Origin: Sinorhizobium arboris LMG 14919
GTDB lineage: Bacteria > Pseudomonadota > Alphaproteobacteria > Rhizobiales > Rhizobiaceae
DNA length: 64,000 bases
Direction: 5' to 3'
Assembly: GCF_000427465.1 (NCBI RefSeq)
Contig: NZ_ATYB01000014.1
Coordinates: 3,305,558 to 3,369,557 of the forward strand
Below are positions 55,932-64,000 of this stretch, piece after piece; position 1 is the stretch's first letter; each line of letters opens with the position of its first letter. A program made the translations under genes and the position numbers. Below the pieces are notes generated by a model. That model was not told the DNA's origin, made no database searches, and was given only the letters and a program-made list of their open reading frames with translations.

Positions 55932-56516
55932 CTATTTCGGCGCGCGTTTCGCCAGGATGCGCTGCAGGGTCCGGCGGTGCATGTTGAGCCGGCGGGCCGT
56001 TTCCGAAACATTGCGCTCGCACATTTCGTAGACGCGCTGGATATGCTCCCACCGCACACGATCGGCCGACATCGGGTTCTCCGGGGGCTCGACGCGCTCG
56101 CCAGGGCGTTGAATCAGCGCCGCGAGTATATCGTCGGCGTCAGCGGGCTTGGCCAGATAATCGAGCGCTCCGAGCTTCACGGCATTGACCGCGGTCGCGA
56201 TGTTTCCATAACCCGTCAGCACGATCATCCGCGTATCGTCGCGGCGTCCGCGGATCGCCTCGATCACGTCGAGACCGCTGCCGTCGCTGAGCCGAAGATC
56301 GATGACCGCGTGTTTCGGCGGACGGGTCTTGGCTTTGGCAATGCCTTCGGCGACCGATTCGGCGATCTCCACGGCGAAGCCGCGCGCTTCCATGGCGCGG
56401 GCGAGGCGCCGCAGGAAGGCCGTGTCGTCATCGACGATCAGGAGGCTCTTGTCAGGCCCGATCAGGTCCGCATCCGCGGTGTGAGTACTTGGCGCAGGCG
56501 TCAATTTGTCGATCAT
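55932..56516 (-). CDS. actR: Response regulator ActR (RegA/PrrA family)
   Basis: 194-residue response regulator: receiver with acid pocket VDDD, phospho-Asp73 in VIDLRLSDGSG and Lys in YLAKPAD, a Pro linker, and a C-terminal Fis-type helix-turn-helix (NVSETARRLNMHRRTLQRIL), which is the invariant RegA effector. With ActS it controls redox, CO2 fixation, nitrogen and acid-tolerance genes. I chose the ATG at 56516. It lies 69 bp downstream of actS. Confidence 0.95.
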   Translation of the reverse strand: MIDKLTPAPSTHTADADLIGPDKSLLIVDDDTAFLRRLARAMEARGFAVEIAESVAEGIAKAKTRPPKHAVIDLRLSDGSGLDVIEAIRGRRDDTRMIVLTGYGNIATAVNAVKLGALDYLAKPADADDILAALIQRPGERVEPPENPMSADRVRWEHIQRVYEMCERNVSETARRLNMHRRTLQRILAKRAPK

Positions 56517-56585
56517 TTCTAACCCGGTGGTTTGCTGGCCACTATGTGGGCTTTCCAATACTTGTCTTCAATAAACTGCCAAAAG

Positions 56586-57887
56586 TCATTTCGCCAGTTT
56601 CGTGTCCATCAGAACGCGCGGCCATTCGACGCTGACCCGGGCGCCCGGATGTTTCGGGCCGCCATTCTCGAAGCGTAGACGGGCACCGGAACGCTCGAGC
56701 AGCGTCTTGGCGATGAAGAGCCCGAGGCCGAGACCGCCGGCACTGTCGTCCTTCTGGCGCCGCGTCACATAGGGTTCTCCGATCCGCGCCAGGATGTCCG
56801 GCGAAAATCCGTCGCCGTCGTCCTCGATCGTCACCCGCACGCGCTCGGCCGTGTGTTCCGTCGTGACGGTCACCTTCTTGCGCGCATAGTCGATCGCGTT
56901 CTCCAGAAGATTGCCGAGACCGTAGAGTATGCCTGCATTGCGGAGGCCGACGGGTTCCGACGCGCGGTCGCCCTGCTCTTTCAGTTCGATTTCGATTCCG
57001 AATTCGCGATGCGGCGCCATCACCTCCTCGATCAAAGACGAGAGCGGCAGAAGCCGCATATGCTCCTCGCTTTCGGACGAAAGCGTCGTCAGCCGCCTCA
57101 GAATGTCGCGGCAGCGCTCGCTTTGGCTGCGCAGGAGATGAACGTCCTCGCCGAAGCGCGGATCGTCGCCGAGTTCCCGTTCCATCTCCTTGGCGACGAC
57201 GCTGATCGTCGCAAGCGGCGTTCCGAGTTCATGGGCGGCGGCGGCGGCGAGGCCGTCGAGCTGCGACAGGTGCTTCTCGCGCTGGAGTACGAGCTCGGTC
57301 GCCGTCAGCGCCTCGGAAAGTTCGCTTGCTTCGAGCGAGACGCGATAGGTGTAGAATGCGGCGAACGCCGTCATCGAGACGATCGCGAACCAGATGCCTG
57401 CCGTCAGCACGCGCGGCATCAACAGAACGGTGCCAGGATACCAGGGCAGTGGGAAGGGGGAGAACGCAAGGGCCGTGACACCCACGACGGCGAGGCCGGC
57501 CAGCACGATACTCTGTGGCTTCGGCTGCGAGGCGGACGAGATGATGACCGGCACGCAAAGAAGCGGCGCGAAGGGATTGGCAAGTCCGCCGGTGATGAAG
57601 AGCAACGCAGTCAATTGCGCAAGATCGAGGCCGAGCAGGGAGAAGGCTGCCGGCGGCGTCAGCCGCTGCGTCGGCGGAAAGCGGAGTGTGAGAAAGACGT
57701 TGAGGAGCGCCAGGCAAGCGATCAGCACGGAGCAGGGAACGATCGGCAGCGGGAACTGCAGCCAGAGCGCGGTAACGATGACGGCGAGCGATTGACCGCC
57801 CACCGCCAACCAGCGCAGCCGTACGAGGGTCTGCAGCCGGAGGCTGCGATTGCTGTTCAGATCGTTGTAGAGTGTCGCGGCTGCCAT
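56586..57887 (-). CDS. actS: Redox-sensing histidine kinase ActS (RegB/PrrB family)
   Basis: 433-residue kinase with about six N-terminal membrane segments. The quinone-site heptapeptide GGLANPF is at 100-106. Phospho-His219 lies in AAAAHELGTPLATIS. The redox Cys259 (SERCRDIL) sits 40 residues after the His, exactly as His225/Cys265 in Rhodobacter RegB. HATPase boxes are present. It phosphorylates ActR encoded downstream. Confidence 0.95.
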   Translation of the reverse strand: MAAATLYNDLNSNRSLRLQTLVRLRWLAVGGQSLAVIVTALWLQFPLPIVPCSVLIACLALLNVFLTLRFPPTQRLTPPAAFSLLGLDLAQLTALLFITGGLANPFAPLLCVPVIISSASQPKPQSIVLAGLAVVGVTALAFSPFPLPWYPGTVLLMPRVLTAGIWFAIVSMTAFAAFYTYRVSLEASELSEALTATELVLQREKHLSQLDGLAAAAAHELGTPLATISVVAKEMERELGDDPRFGEDVHLLRSQSERCRDILRRLTTLSSESEEHMRLLPLSSLIEEVMAPHREFGIEIELKEQGDRASEPVGLRNAGILYGLGNLLENAIDYARKKVTVTTEHTAERVRVTIEDDGDGFSPDILARIGEPYVTRRQKDDSAGGLGLGLFIAKTLLERSGARLRFENGGPKHPGARVSVEWPRVLMDTKLAK

Positions 57888-58057
57888 GCGTTTCCGTTCC
57901 GCGATGCGGCCGCACGCGCGACCGGCATCAGTTCATCTTAGCGGACTTTATGCCGAACCCGGCAAATATCAAATGGCGCCGGATCGGGTGCGCCGTGGAG
58001 CTGCATTCGGCCACGCCGACGTGGCATGCGAGGAGAAGCCGAGCGCCCTTTCACCAT

Positions 58058-60520
58058 CTACATCCCGCGCGGCTTGGCGCGCGTCGTCGGTATCGCATTG
58101 GCGGGGTCCTCCGGCCAGGGATGTTTCGGATAGCGGCCACGCATGTCGGCCCTGACGTCTTTCCACGATCCCGCCCAGAAGCCCGGCAGGTCACGGGTCG
58201 TCTGGATCGGGCGGTGGCCGGGGGAGATGAGCTCGAGGAGCAGCGGCAGCCGCCCGTCGCCGATCGCCGGATGCGTTTTCAATCCGAAGAGTTCCTGCAC
58301 GCGGATCGAAAGGATGGGTTCGTCGCCATGGTAATGAATCGGATGGCGCTGGCCCGTCGGCGCTTCGAAATGAGTCGGCGCGAGCTTCGCGAGGACGCGC
58401 TGAAGATCGTAGGGAACGAGCGCCATGAGGCCTTCGGCGAGATCGCGACCCTTGATCCCGTCGATGCCGCCGGCGTTTCCCTGGAAGGGGACGAACCACT
58501 CGTCGAGGCGCGAGATCAGCGCCGCGTCCGACATGTCCGGCCAGGGATCGCCGATGGAGCGATGCAGGAAGCCGATGCGGTCGCGCAGCTGCTCCACGTC
58601 CTGCGGGAAGGGGACAGCGGCGAGCCCCAACTGCCGGATACCATCCGCGAGTGCCCGCGCCGCCGCCTCGCCGCCGGGGCGAGGCAGGGGTTTCTCCTCG
58701 AAGATGATCGCCCCGAGCCGCGTCACCCGGCGGGCACGCACCTGCCGGCTTGCCCGATCGAAGAAGCTCTGCTCCTCGGTGACGATCGCCTCCGGCATGT
58801 GCCCTTCGACATCCGACCGGTCTGTCTCCGCGGCTGCGAGCACCCGCTGTGCGCCGGCTCTGCCCGTAAGATCGGCAATAACCAGCATCCCGGCCGCTGC
58901 AAGCCGTTCCGTCTCGGGTATTTCGGCGCCGCGTCCGTTCGCCATGACGAAGCGGCCGCGCCCGCCGCGCTGCAGCGCGACCCGATCCGGAAAGGCGTGC
59001 ATCAGCATGGCTCCGGGCGAAACCGGGTCTGGACTCGGCCTCTTCGACGCACCGAGGTCCGCGGCCATCCGCCTGGCCAGACCCCGGGCGGCCTCCGCCC
59101 GGTCGCTGCGCTCGCTCCGGAACCGTCGCAGCCGCTCTTCGACATCGATGCCGTTGCCGCCAAGTCCCTGCTCGGTAAGCATCACCGCAAGCAGGCATGC
59201 CTCTTGCGCCCGACCCTCTTCGGCGGCCGCAACCGCCATTGCCGCGAGCCGCACCGGCAGCGCCAGATCGCGGATCCTGCGGCCCCTCGGCGTCAGCGCT
59301 CCGCCGCCATCCAGCGCGCCGAGCTCGACGAGCAGGCTTCGCGCTTCGCGCAAGGTCGTCTCCGGCGGCGGATCCAGGAACTTCAGTGTCGACGGATCGG
59401 CCACGCCCCAATGGGCGAGGTCGAGAAGCAGGCCGGAGAGGTCGCTGGCAAGGACCTGCGGCGGCGTGAAGGCGGAAAGCGCCGCCGTCTGGCCGGAATG
59501 CCACAGGCGGATCGCAATGCCCGGTTCGGTTCTTCCTGCGCGTCCGGCTCGTTGATCGGCCGAAGCTCTTGAAACCCGCACGGTTTCGAGCCTCGTGATG
59601 CCGGTCGAAGCCTCGAAAACCGGCAGCCGCTGCAATCCGCTGTCGACGACGATCCTGACGCCGTCGATGGTGATCGAGGTTTCAGCGATCGAGGTCGCCA
59701 GCACGATCTTGCGCATGCCCTTCGGCGCCGGGCGGATCGCTGCGTCCTGATCTTTCTGGCTCAGATTGCCATAGAGCGGCACGATGATCGTGCCTTCTCC
59801 GAAGCGTCCGGCGAGACGTTCCGCCGTGCGGGCGATCTCCGCCTGCCCCGGCAGGAAGGCGAGGATCGAACCGTCTTCGCGACGGTGCGCTTCGGCGACC
59901 GTTCGGACCACCGCGTCCTCGACGCTTTCTCCGGCGTTTCGGTTTTCGTAGCGGATGTCGACCGGGAAGCTCCGGCCTTCGCTTTTCAGGACCGGCGTAT
60001 CGCCGATCAGTCCGGCGATGCGCTCGACGTCGAGCGTTGCGGACATAACGACGATCCTGAGGTCCTCGCGCAGCGCCGATTGCACGTCCAGCGCCAGCGC
60101 CAGGCCGAAATCCGCATCGAGCGAGCGCTCATGGAATTCGTCGAACAGCACGGCGGAAATGCCGGAAAGTTCGGGGTCGTCGAGGATCATCCGGCTAAAG
60201 ACGCCCTCCGTCACGACCTCGATGCGCGTCTTCGCAGATAGGCGGTTGTCGAGCCGCATGCGGTACCCGACGGTTTCGCCGACCTTCTCTCGCAGAAGTT
60301 CGGCCATGCGCCCGGCCGCGGCGCGGGCGGCGAGCCGCCGCGGTTCGAGCAGAATGATCTTGCCATCGCCGCGCCAAGGCTGACGGAGCAGGAAGAGCGG
60401 CACCAGCGTCGTCTTGCCGGCGCCGGGCGGAGCCGAAAGCACGACGGATCCCGCGGAAGCGAGCGCCTCGCCGAGGTCAGGCAGGATCTCGCGGACGGGC
60501 AGGGCGGGAAGCGCGCGCAT
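58058..60520 (-). CDS. hrpB: ATP-dependent RNA helicase HrpB
   Basis: 820-residue DEAH-box helicase. Walker A is SAPPGAGKTTLVPL, motif II is FDEFHERSLDADFG, SAT is VMSATLD, and motif VI is QRAGRAGRTEPG. The long HrpB C-terminal domain is complete. The cellular role of bacterial HrpB is poorly defined. Its ATG overlaps the stop of the ABC ATPase gene by 1 bp, tying it to the transporter operon. Confidence 0.94.
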   Translation of the reverse strand: MRALPALPVREILPDLGEALASAGSVVLSAPPGAGKTTLVPLFLLRQPWRGDGKIILLEPRRLAARAAAGRMAELLREKVGETVGYRMRLDNRLSAKTRIEVVTEGVFSRMILDDPELSGISAVLFDEFHERSLDADFGLALALDVQSALREDLRIVVMSATLDVERIAGLIGDTPVLKSEGRSFPVDIRYENRNAGESVEDAVVRTVAEAHRREDGSILAFLPGQAEIARTAERLAGRFGEGTIIVPLYGNLSQKDQDAAIRPAPKGMRKIVLATSIAETSITIDGVRIVVDSGLQRLPVFEASTGITRLETVRVSRASADQRAGRAGRTEPGIAIRLWHSGQTAALSAFTPPQVLASDLSGLLLDLAHWGVADPSTLKFLDPPPETTLREARSLLVELGALDGGGALTPRGRRIRDLALPVRLAAMAVAAAEEGRAQEACLLAVMLTEQGLGGNGIDVEERLRRFRSERSDRAEAARGLARRMAADLGASKRPSPDPVSPGAMLMHAFPDRVALQRGGRGRFVMANGRGAEIPETERLAAAGMLVIADLTGRAGAQRVLAAAETDRSDVEGHMPEAIVTEEQSFFDRASRQVRARRVTRLGAIIFEEKPLPRPGGEAAARALADGIRQLGLAAVPFPQDVEQLRDRIGFLHRSIGDPWPDMSDAALISRLDEWFVPFQGNAGGIDGIKGRDLAEGLMALVPYDLQRVLAKLAPTHFEAPTGQRHPIHYHGDEPILSIRVQELFGLKTHPAIGDGRLPLLLELISPGHRPIQTTRDLPGFWAGSWKDVRADMRGRYPKHPWPEDPANAIPTTRAKPRGM

Positions 60521-61203
60521 TACGCTTGCTCCTCTTTCGCGATCTCGATCACACGGCCGCCTGCCGCTTCCGCATCGGAGGCGTCATGGGTCACGAGGAT
60601 GGTCGGCAGCCCGGCCGACCTGGCCTTGGAAAAGACGAGCTCACGCGTCTGCTGCCTGAGCGCCGCGTCGAGATTGGAGAAGGGCTCGTCGAGAAGCAGG
60701 AATTGCGGTTCGGAAACGAGCACTCTTTGCAGCGCCACGCGCGTCTTCTGGCCGCCGGAGAGCGTGTCGGGATCGCGGTCGTAGAAGCCGGCGAGGTCCA
60801 TCTCGTCGAGGGCCGCTTCTGCCAACCGCCGGCGCTTGACCCGTCCTTTGACAGCCGGAGGTATCGCGAAGACGATATTGCCGCCGACGGAAAGATGGGG
60901 AAAGAGCAGCGGATCCTGAAACAGGATCCCGGCGTGGCGCCGGTTGGCGGGAACGTCCGTCAGGTCCTTCTCCCCGATCAGGATGCGGCCGGTCACAGCG
61001 AATGCCGGATCGAGAAAACCGCCCGCAAAGGCGAGCAGGCTCGACTTGCCGGAGCCGGACGGCCCCATGACGGTCAGCACCTCACCCGGCGCGACGGCCG
61101 CCGAAATGGCGAGCAGAGTTCTGTCGCCCAGACGAATCGTCACGTCCGAGAGCGTCAGGCGTTCTGTCCTGGTCGGGGACTGTGTCCCGGCGGTTTCCTG
61201 CAT
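60520..61203 (-). CDS. ynjD: ABC transporter ATP-binding protein, YnjD type
   Basis: 227-residue ABC ATPase with Walker A GPSGSGKSSLLA, signature LSGGQKTRVALQR and Walker B LLLDEPFSNLD. With the fused permease and the binding protein upstream it matches the YnjBCD (COG4134-4136) transporter, of unknown substrate. It begins immediately after the permease stop. Confidence 0.88.
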   Translation of the reverse strand: MQETAGTQSPTRTERLTLSDVTIRLGDRTLLAISAAVAPGEVLTVMGPSGSGKSSLLAFAGGFLDPAFAVTGRILIGEKDLTDVPANRRHAGILFQDPLLFPHLSVGGNIVFAIPPAVKGRVKRRRLAEAALDEMDLAGFYDRDPDTLSGGQKTRVALQRVLVSEPQFLLLDEPFSNLDAALRQQTRELVFSKARSAGLPTILVTHDASDAEAAGGRVIEIAKEEQA

Positions 61204-62892
61204 TCACGTCCTCATTGCCCGGCGGTTGCGGAATAGCAATTGGGGCCCGAGCGACGCAACGAGAAATGCGAGAAAGGGCAGGAGTCCCTGAACCAGGGCA
61301 TAGATGCCGATGACCCGACGGTCGCCGCCCGAGGAAAGGGCAACTGCCTCCGTCGTGATCGTCGCCAGCCTTCCGGATCCGACAAGGAGCGTCGGCAGGT
61401 AGAGGCTGACCGAAACCGCGAATCCGACGGCGAGCGCCGTGAGGCAGGCACGAAAGAGCAGCGGCAGCCGTACCGTGAAAAGGATTTCCAAGGTGGACCT
61501 GCCGAAGCCGGCGGCGATCTTTTCAAAGCGCGGGTCGAGCTCGCGCCAGGGCGCCGACAGCGACAGAAGCACATAAGGGAGCACGAAAAGAAAATGGACC
61601 GCCAGCACGCTCGCGAAATTTGGCGCAACCCCCGCCGAGAGCATCAGAACCTGGAGGCCGAAGACGAAGCTGATCTCAGGCACCAGCAGGGGCAGGTAAA
61701 GCAGCCGGTAGCCGGCCGCACTCTTCTGTCCCCCGCCAGCACCGTTCCGGTGGAGCAGGAGGATCGCGAACACGAGCGCGAACGCTGCCGCCAACAGGGC
61801 AAGCGCGATCGTGGTGAGAAGCGGGTGCCGGATTTGAGGCAGCGTTCGCATCCAGGTCTTCGGCGTGAGATTTCCAGGCAGAGCATCCGGAAAGGGCCAG
61901 AGGCCCGCGACCGACCAGATTGTAAGGAGGCCGAGGCCTGCGAAAATCGTGGCCGCACAGCCGGTCATGGCGAGGGCGCCCGCGGCGCGAAGTGCGCCGT
62001 CCCTTGCAAAGCGCCGCCCGGAAAAGGTCACGCGCGCCAGAGCGGCTTTTCCGACCCATTCGAGTGCGATCCAGGTCGCCATTGCCGCGACGACGACGCC
62101 GAGCTGCAGGAAGGCGCCGGCCGAGGCGAGAAATCGCGCGCCGAGGTCGTCATCTCCCGCCCATTGCGTCACTCGCACCGGCAAAGTCGGCGGCAGTTGC
62201 GGCCCAAGGATCATGGCGACGTCGACCGTGGAGACCGAATAGACCAGCACCGCGAAAACCGGCAGGCGGATCTGGCGGTAGAGGGCCGGCCAGAGGCAGA
62301 CGACGAAGCCGGCCACAGGCCCGTAGCCGAGCGCCGCTGCAAGTCGCCGGGCCCGCAAAAGCGCGAGCTGCGGCAGGGCGGCAAGCATCATCAGGAACAG
62401 GAACGGTACTTCCTTGGTGACGAGCCCGGCGACCATCGTCAGCGCGAGAGGATCGTTTGGAAGAAGCCAGTCCGGCGGCCGCGTGAAGCCCGTCACTTCC
62501 GGCGAGATCAGCCGGAGCAGGAAGCCCGACGGAGCGACGAGGAAAGCCAGGGCGAAGGCGGCCGCCGCATGCGGAACCGCAAGCAGGGGAGAGACGACAT
62601 GCTGGATGCGGGTGAAAACCGGCGTTCCTGCAAAGCCGGCGACGAACGTGCCGACGATTGCGACCGTCGCGACCGTCGTCAGCAGTCCGGCGGCAAGGCC
62701 GGTCAGGACGGAGCGAAGGATGTGCGGCTGGCGGGCGAGTTCGGTGAAATGGGCGAGCGTGACGTCAAAGCCGCCGAGTGCCGGCAGGTAGCCGAAGGCC
62801 GGCAGGACCGTGCCTGCAAGACCGGCAAGGATAGGGAACCCGAGAATGAAGGCGAGGAGCGCGTTTCCGCCGAGCCTAGTTGGCTGCGCCAT
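61204..62892 (-). CDS. ynjC: ABC transporter fused permease, YnjC type
   Basis: 562-residue membrane protein made of two permease halves, each with about six transmembrane segments, of the ThiP/FbpB kind. It overlaps the 3' end of the binding-protein gene by 17 bp and abuts the ATPase gene, so the three are translationally coupled. The fused two-half layout plus the neighbours gives the YnjC assignment. Confidence 0.87.
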   Translation of the reverse strand: MAQPTRLGGNALLAFILGFPILAGLAGTVLPAFGYLPALGGFDVTLAHFTELARQPHILRSVLTGLAAGLLTTVATVAIVGTFVAGFAGTPVFTRIQHVVSPLLAVPHAAAAFALAFLVAPSGFLLRLISPEVTGFTRPPDWLLPNDPLALTMVAGLVTKEVPFLFLMMLAALPQLALLRARRLAAALGYGPVAGFVVCLWPALYRQIRLPVFAVLVYSVSTVDVAMILGPQLPPTLPVRVTQWAGDDDLGARFLASAGAFLQLGVVVAAMATWIALEWVGKAALARVTFSGRRFARDGALRAAGALAMTGCAATIFAGLGLLTIWSVAGLWPFPDALPGNLTPKTWMRTLPQIRHPLLTTIALALLAAAFALVFAILLLHRNGAGGGQKSAAGYRLLYLPLLVPEISFVFGLQVLMLSAGVAPNFASVLAVHFLFVLPYVLLSLSAPWRELDPRFEKIAAGFGRSTLEILFTVRLPLLFRACLTALAVGFAVSVSLYLPTLLVGSGRLATITTEAVALSSGGDRRVIGIYALVQGLLPFLAFLVASLGPQLLFRNRRAMRT

Positions 62893-64000
62893 AACGGCGG
62901 ATCCATTCGGTTTCGATCCGGGTCATCCAGTCCGGGTGCGGTTCGTCGAGCGCGGGACCGAGTTCGTCGGGGCGGAGCGTTGCAATGCCGAGATCCAGCC
63001 GCTCGAAGGCGGATCGGTCGGATGCCGGAAGTTTGGCGAGTGAGAGAACCGTCGGGTCGCCCCAGATCTTCGGGTCCTGCTTGCGAAGCTGCGCCTCGGG
63101 CGAGAGGAGGAAGTCGGCAAGCAGAAACGCACCGGCCTTGGCCGACGCATTATAGGGAATGGCGACGAAATGCGTGTTGGCGAGCGTACCGCCTGAAAAG
63201 ACGAAAGAACGCACCGTCTCAGGCAGCTCGCCATTGGCGACCGCGGAAGAGGCTTCCGCCGGATTGAAGGCGAAGATGATGTCCAGTTCCCCATCGGCGA
63301 GCTTCTGCTTCATGTCCGCATAGTTCTGCGGATAGGCCTTGCCCTTTCGCCACAAGAGCGGCGTGAGCTTGTCGAGATAGGCAAACAACGGCGCGACATC
63401 GGCCGCAAAAGTGGCGTCGTCGGCGGGTCTCTGCAGCTTGGCCCTGTCGTCGACGAGCTCGGTCAGCACCTGCTTCAGAAAGGAAGAGCCGGTGAAATCC
63501 GGAGGCTGCGGGTAGGAGAAGCGCCCCGGATAGGTCTCGGCCCATTTCAGGAGATCCGTCGCCGAATCAGGCAGGTCGCTCGTCTTTGTTCGCGCCGAGT
63601 CGTAGAAGAACACGAGCTTGGCGCCGCCCCAGGGACTCTCCAGCCCGTCGGTCGGGATAGTGAAATCGGTCAGTACCGTCGGCTTTGTTTCGTAGTCGAC
63701 ATAGCGCCAGTTCGGCAGCTTGGTCGCCCAGCCGGGGCCGTAAAGCAGACCGGCGCGCTTCATCGCGGCGAAGTTCTCGCCGTTGATCCACACGAGATCG
63801 ATCGATCCGCCCTCGTCCTTTCCTGCGGTTTTTTCCGCGAGCACGGTCGCGGTTGCCTTTGCGGTGTCGTCGAGCTTCACATGGACGACGGAAACGCCGT
63901 AGCGCGCCTTCATCTCGTCGCCGGCCCACCTGATATAGGCGTTGACGTTTTCGGAGCCGCCCCAGGCGTTGAAATAGACCGTCTGGCCCCTCGCCTCGGC
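62876..64000 (-). CDS. ynjB: ABC transporter substrate-binding protein YnjB (5' end outside window)
   Basis: The C-terminal part of a YnjB-type binding protein. The frame stays open to the right edge of the window (reading QTVYFNAWGGSENVNAYIRW near 63975-63920), so the signal peptide and true start lie beyond 64000. An internal Met at 63913 is not the start. Blocks such as DLVWINGENFAAMK and FSYPQPPDFTGSSFL fit COG4134. The substrate is unknown. Confidence 0.88.
   Translation of the reverse strand, partial: AEARGQTVYFNAWGGSENVNAYIRWAGDEMKARYGVSVVHVKLDDTAKATATVLAEKTAGKDEGGSIDLVWINGENFAAMKRAGLLYGPGWATKLPNWRYVDYETKPTVLTDFTIPTDGLESPWGGAKLVFFYDSARTKTSDLPDSATDLLKWAETYPGRFSYPQPPDFTGSSFLKQVLTELVDDRAKLQRPADDATFAADVAPLFAYLDKLTPLLWRKGKAYPQNYADMKQKLADGELDIIFAFNPAEASSAVANGELPETVRSFVFSGGTLANTHFVAIPYNASAKAGAFLLADFLLSPEAQLRKQDPKIWGDPTVLSLAKLPASDRSAFERLDLGIATLRPDELGPALDEPHPDWMTRIETEWIRRYGAAN

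Noticed and set aside
1..64000. CRISPR arrays, transposons, prophage, tRNA or rRNA genes
   Set aside because: No regularly spaced direct repeats, transposase or integrase motifs, or cloverleaf-like sequence were found on reading both strands.

Overview
The window is a GC-rich, gene-dense piece of an alphaproteobacterial chromosome. The gene content and order point to Sinorhizobium (Ensifer), very close to S. meliloti: trpFBA-accD-folC, addAB beside a DivL homologue, ahcY, the HPr/EIIA/HprK regulatory PTS joined to ExoS(ChvG)/ChvI, pckA, the his genes next to hslVU, glcB, and ActRS. This assignment comes from recognising protein families and synteny; no database search was run. No transposase, integrase, phage gene, CRISPR array, tRNA or rRNA was seen. 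Almost all of the window is core chromosome.

Layout. (a) 1-9.5 kb: a sugar-acid catabolic cluster. It holds an HpaI-type aldolase, a GntR regulator with two winged helices, a divergent UxaA-type dehydratase, an aldo/keto reductase of the fucose/threo-aldose dehydrogenase kind, a sugar ABC importer (binding protein, double ATPase, permease) and a zinc alcohol dehydrogenase. Together they look like uptake plus a non-phosphorylating route for a 6-deoxyhexose or related aldose. (b) 9.7-12.4 kb: intracellular PHB depolymerase PhaZ, a DUF2852 membrane protein and a YgjP-type metallopeptidase. (c) 12.7-18 kb: trpF-trpB-trpA-accD-folC on the plus strand. (d) 18-30 kb, minus strand: divL, then a tsaE-amgK fusion, murU, addB, addA and trxA. 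This run combines cell-cycle signalling, tRNA modification, peptidoglycan recycling and recombinational repair. (e) 30.3-35.9 kb, minus strand: ahcY, HPr, EIIA-Man, hprK, exoS/chvG and chvI. (f) 36.2-39.7 kb, plus strand: pckA, arfB, a Kbp-like BON-LysM protein and alkB. (g) 39.8-44.5 kb, minus strand: coaA, hisE, hisF, hisA, hisH, a DUF2628 gene and hisB. (h) 44.8-54.3 kb, plus strand: hslV, a GNAT acetyltransferase, hslU, a DUF1402 protein, a cytochrome P450, a lone HyuA-type protein and malate synthase G. (i) 54.4-64 kb: an L,D-transpeptidase lipoprotein, MmcB, the redox two-component pair ActR/ActS, the helicase HrpB, and a YnjBCD-type ABC transporter whose binding-protein gene runs off the right edge.

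Several features go beyond gene names. DivL has Tyr where a histidine kinase has its phosphorylated His. TsaE and AmgK are one polypeptide, next to MurU. The AccD zinc ribbon has lost three of its four cysteines. A palindrome with perfect 10-bp arms lies upstream of ahcY. Two LacI-type operator-like palindromes lie in front of pckA. A GNAT gene is wedged with overlapping ends between hslV and hslU. The DUF1402 protein carries lytic-transglycosylase-like motifs. I did not find a clearly new multi-gene defence or mobile system.
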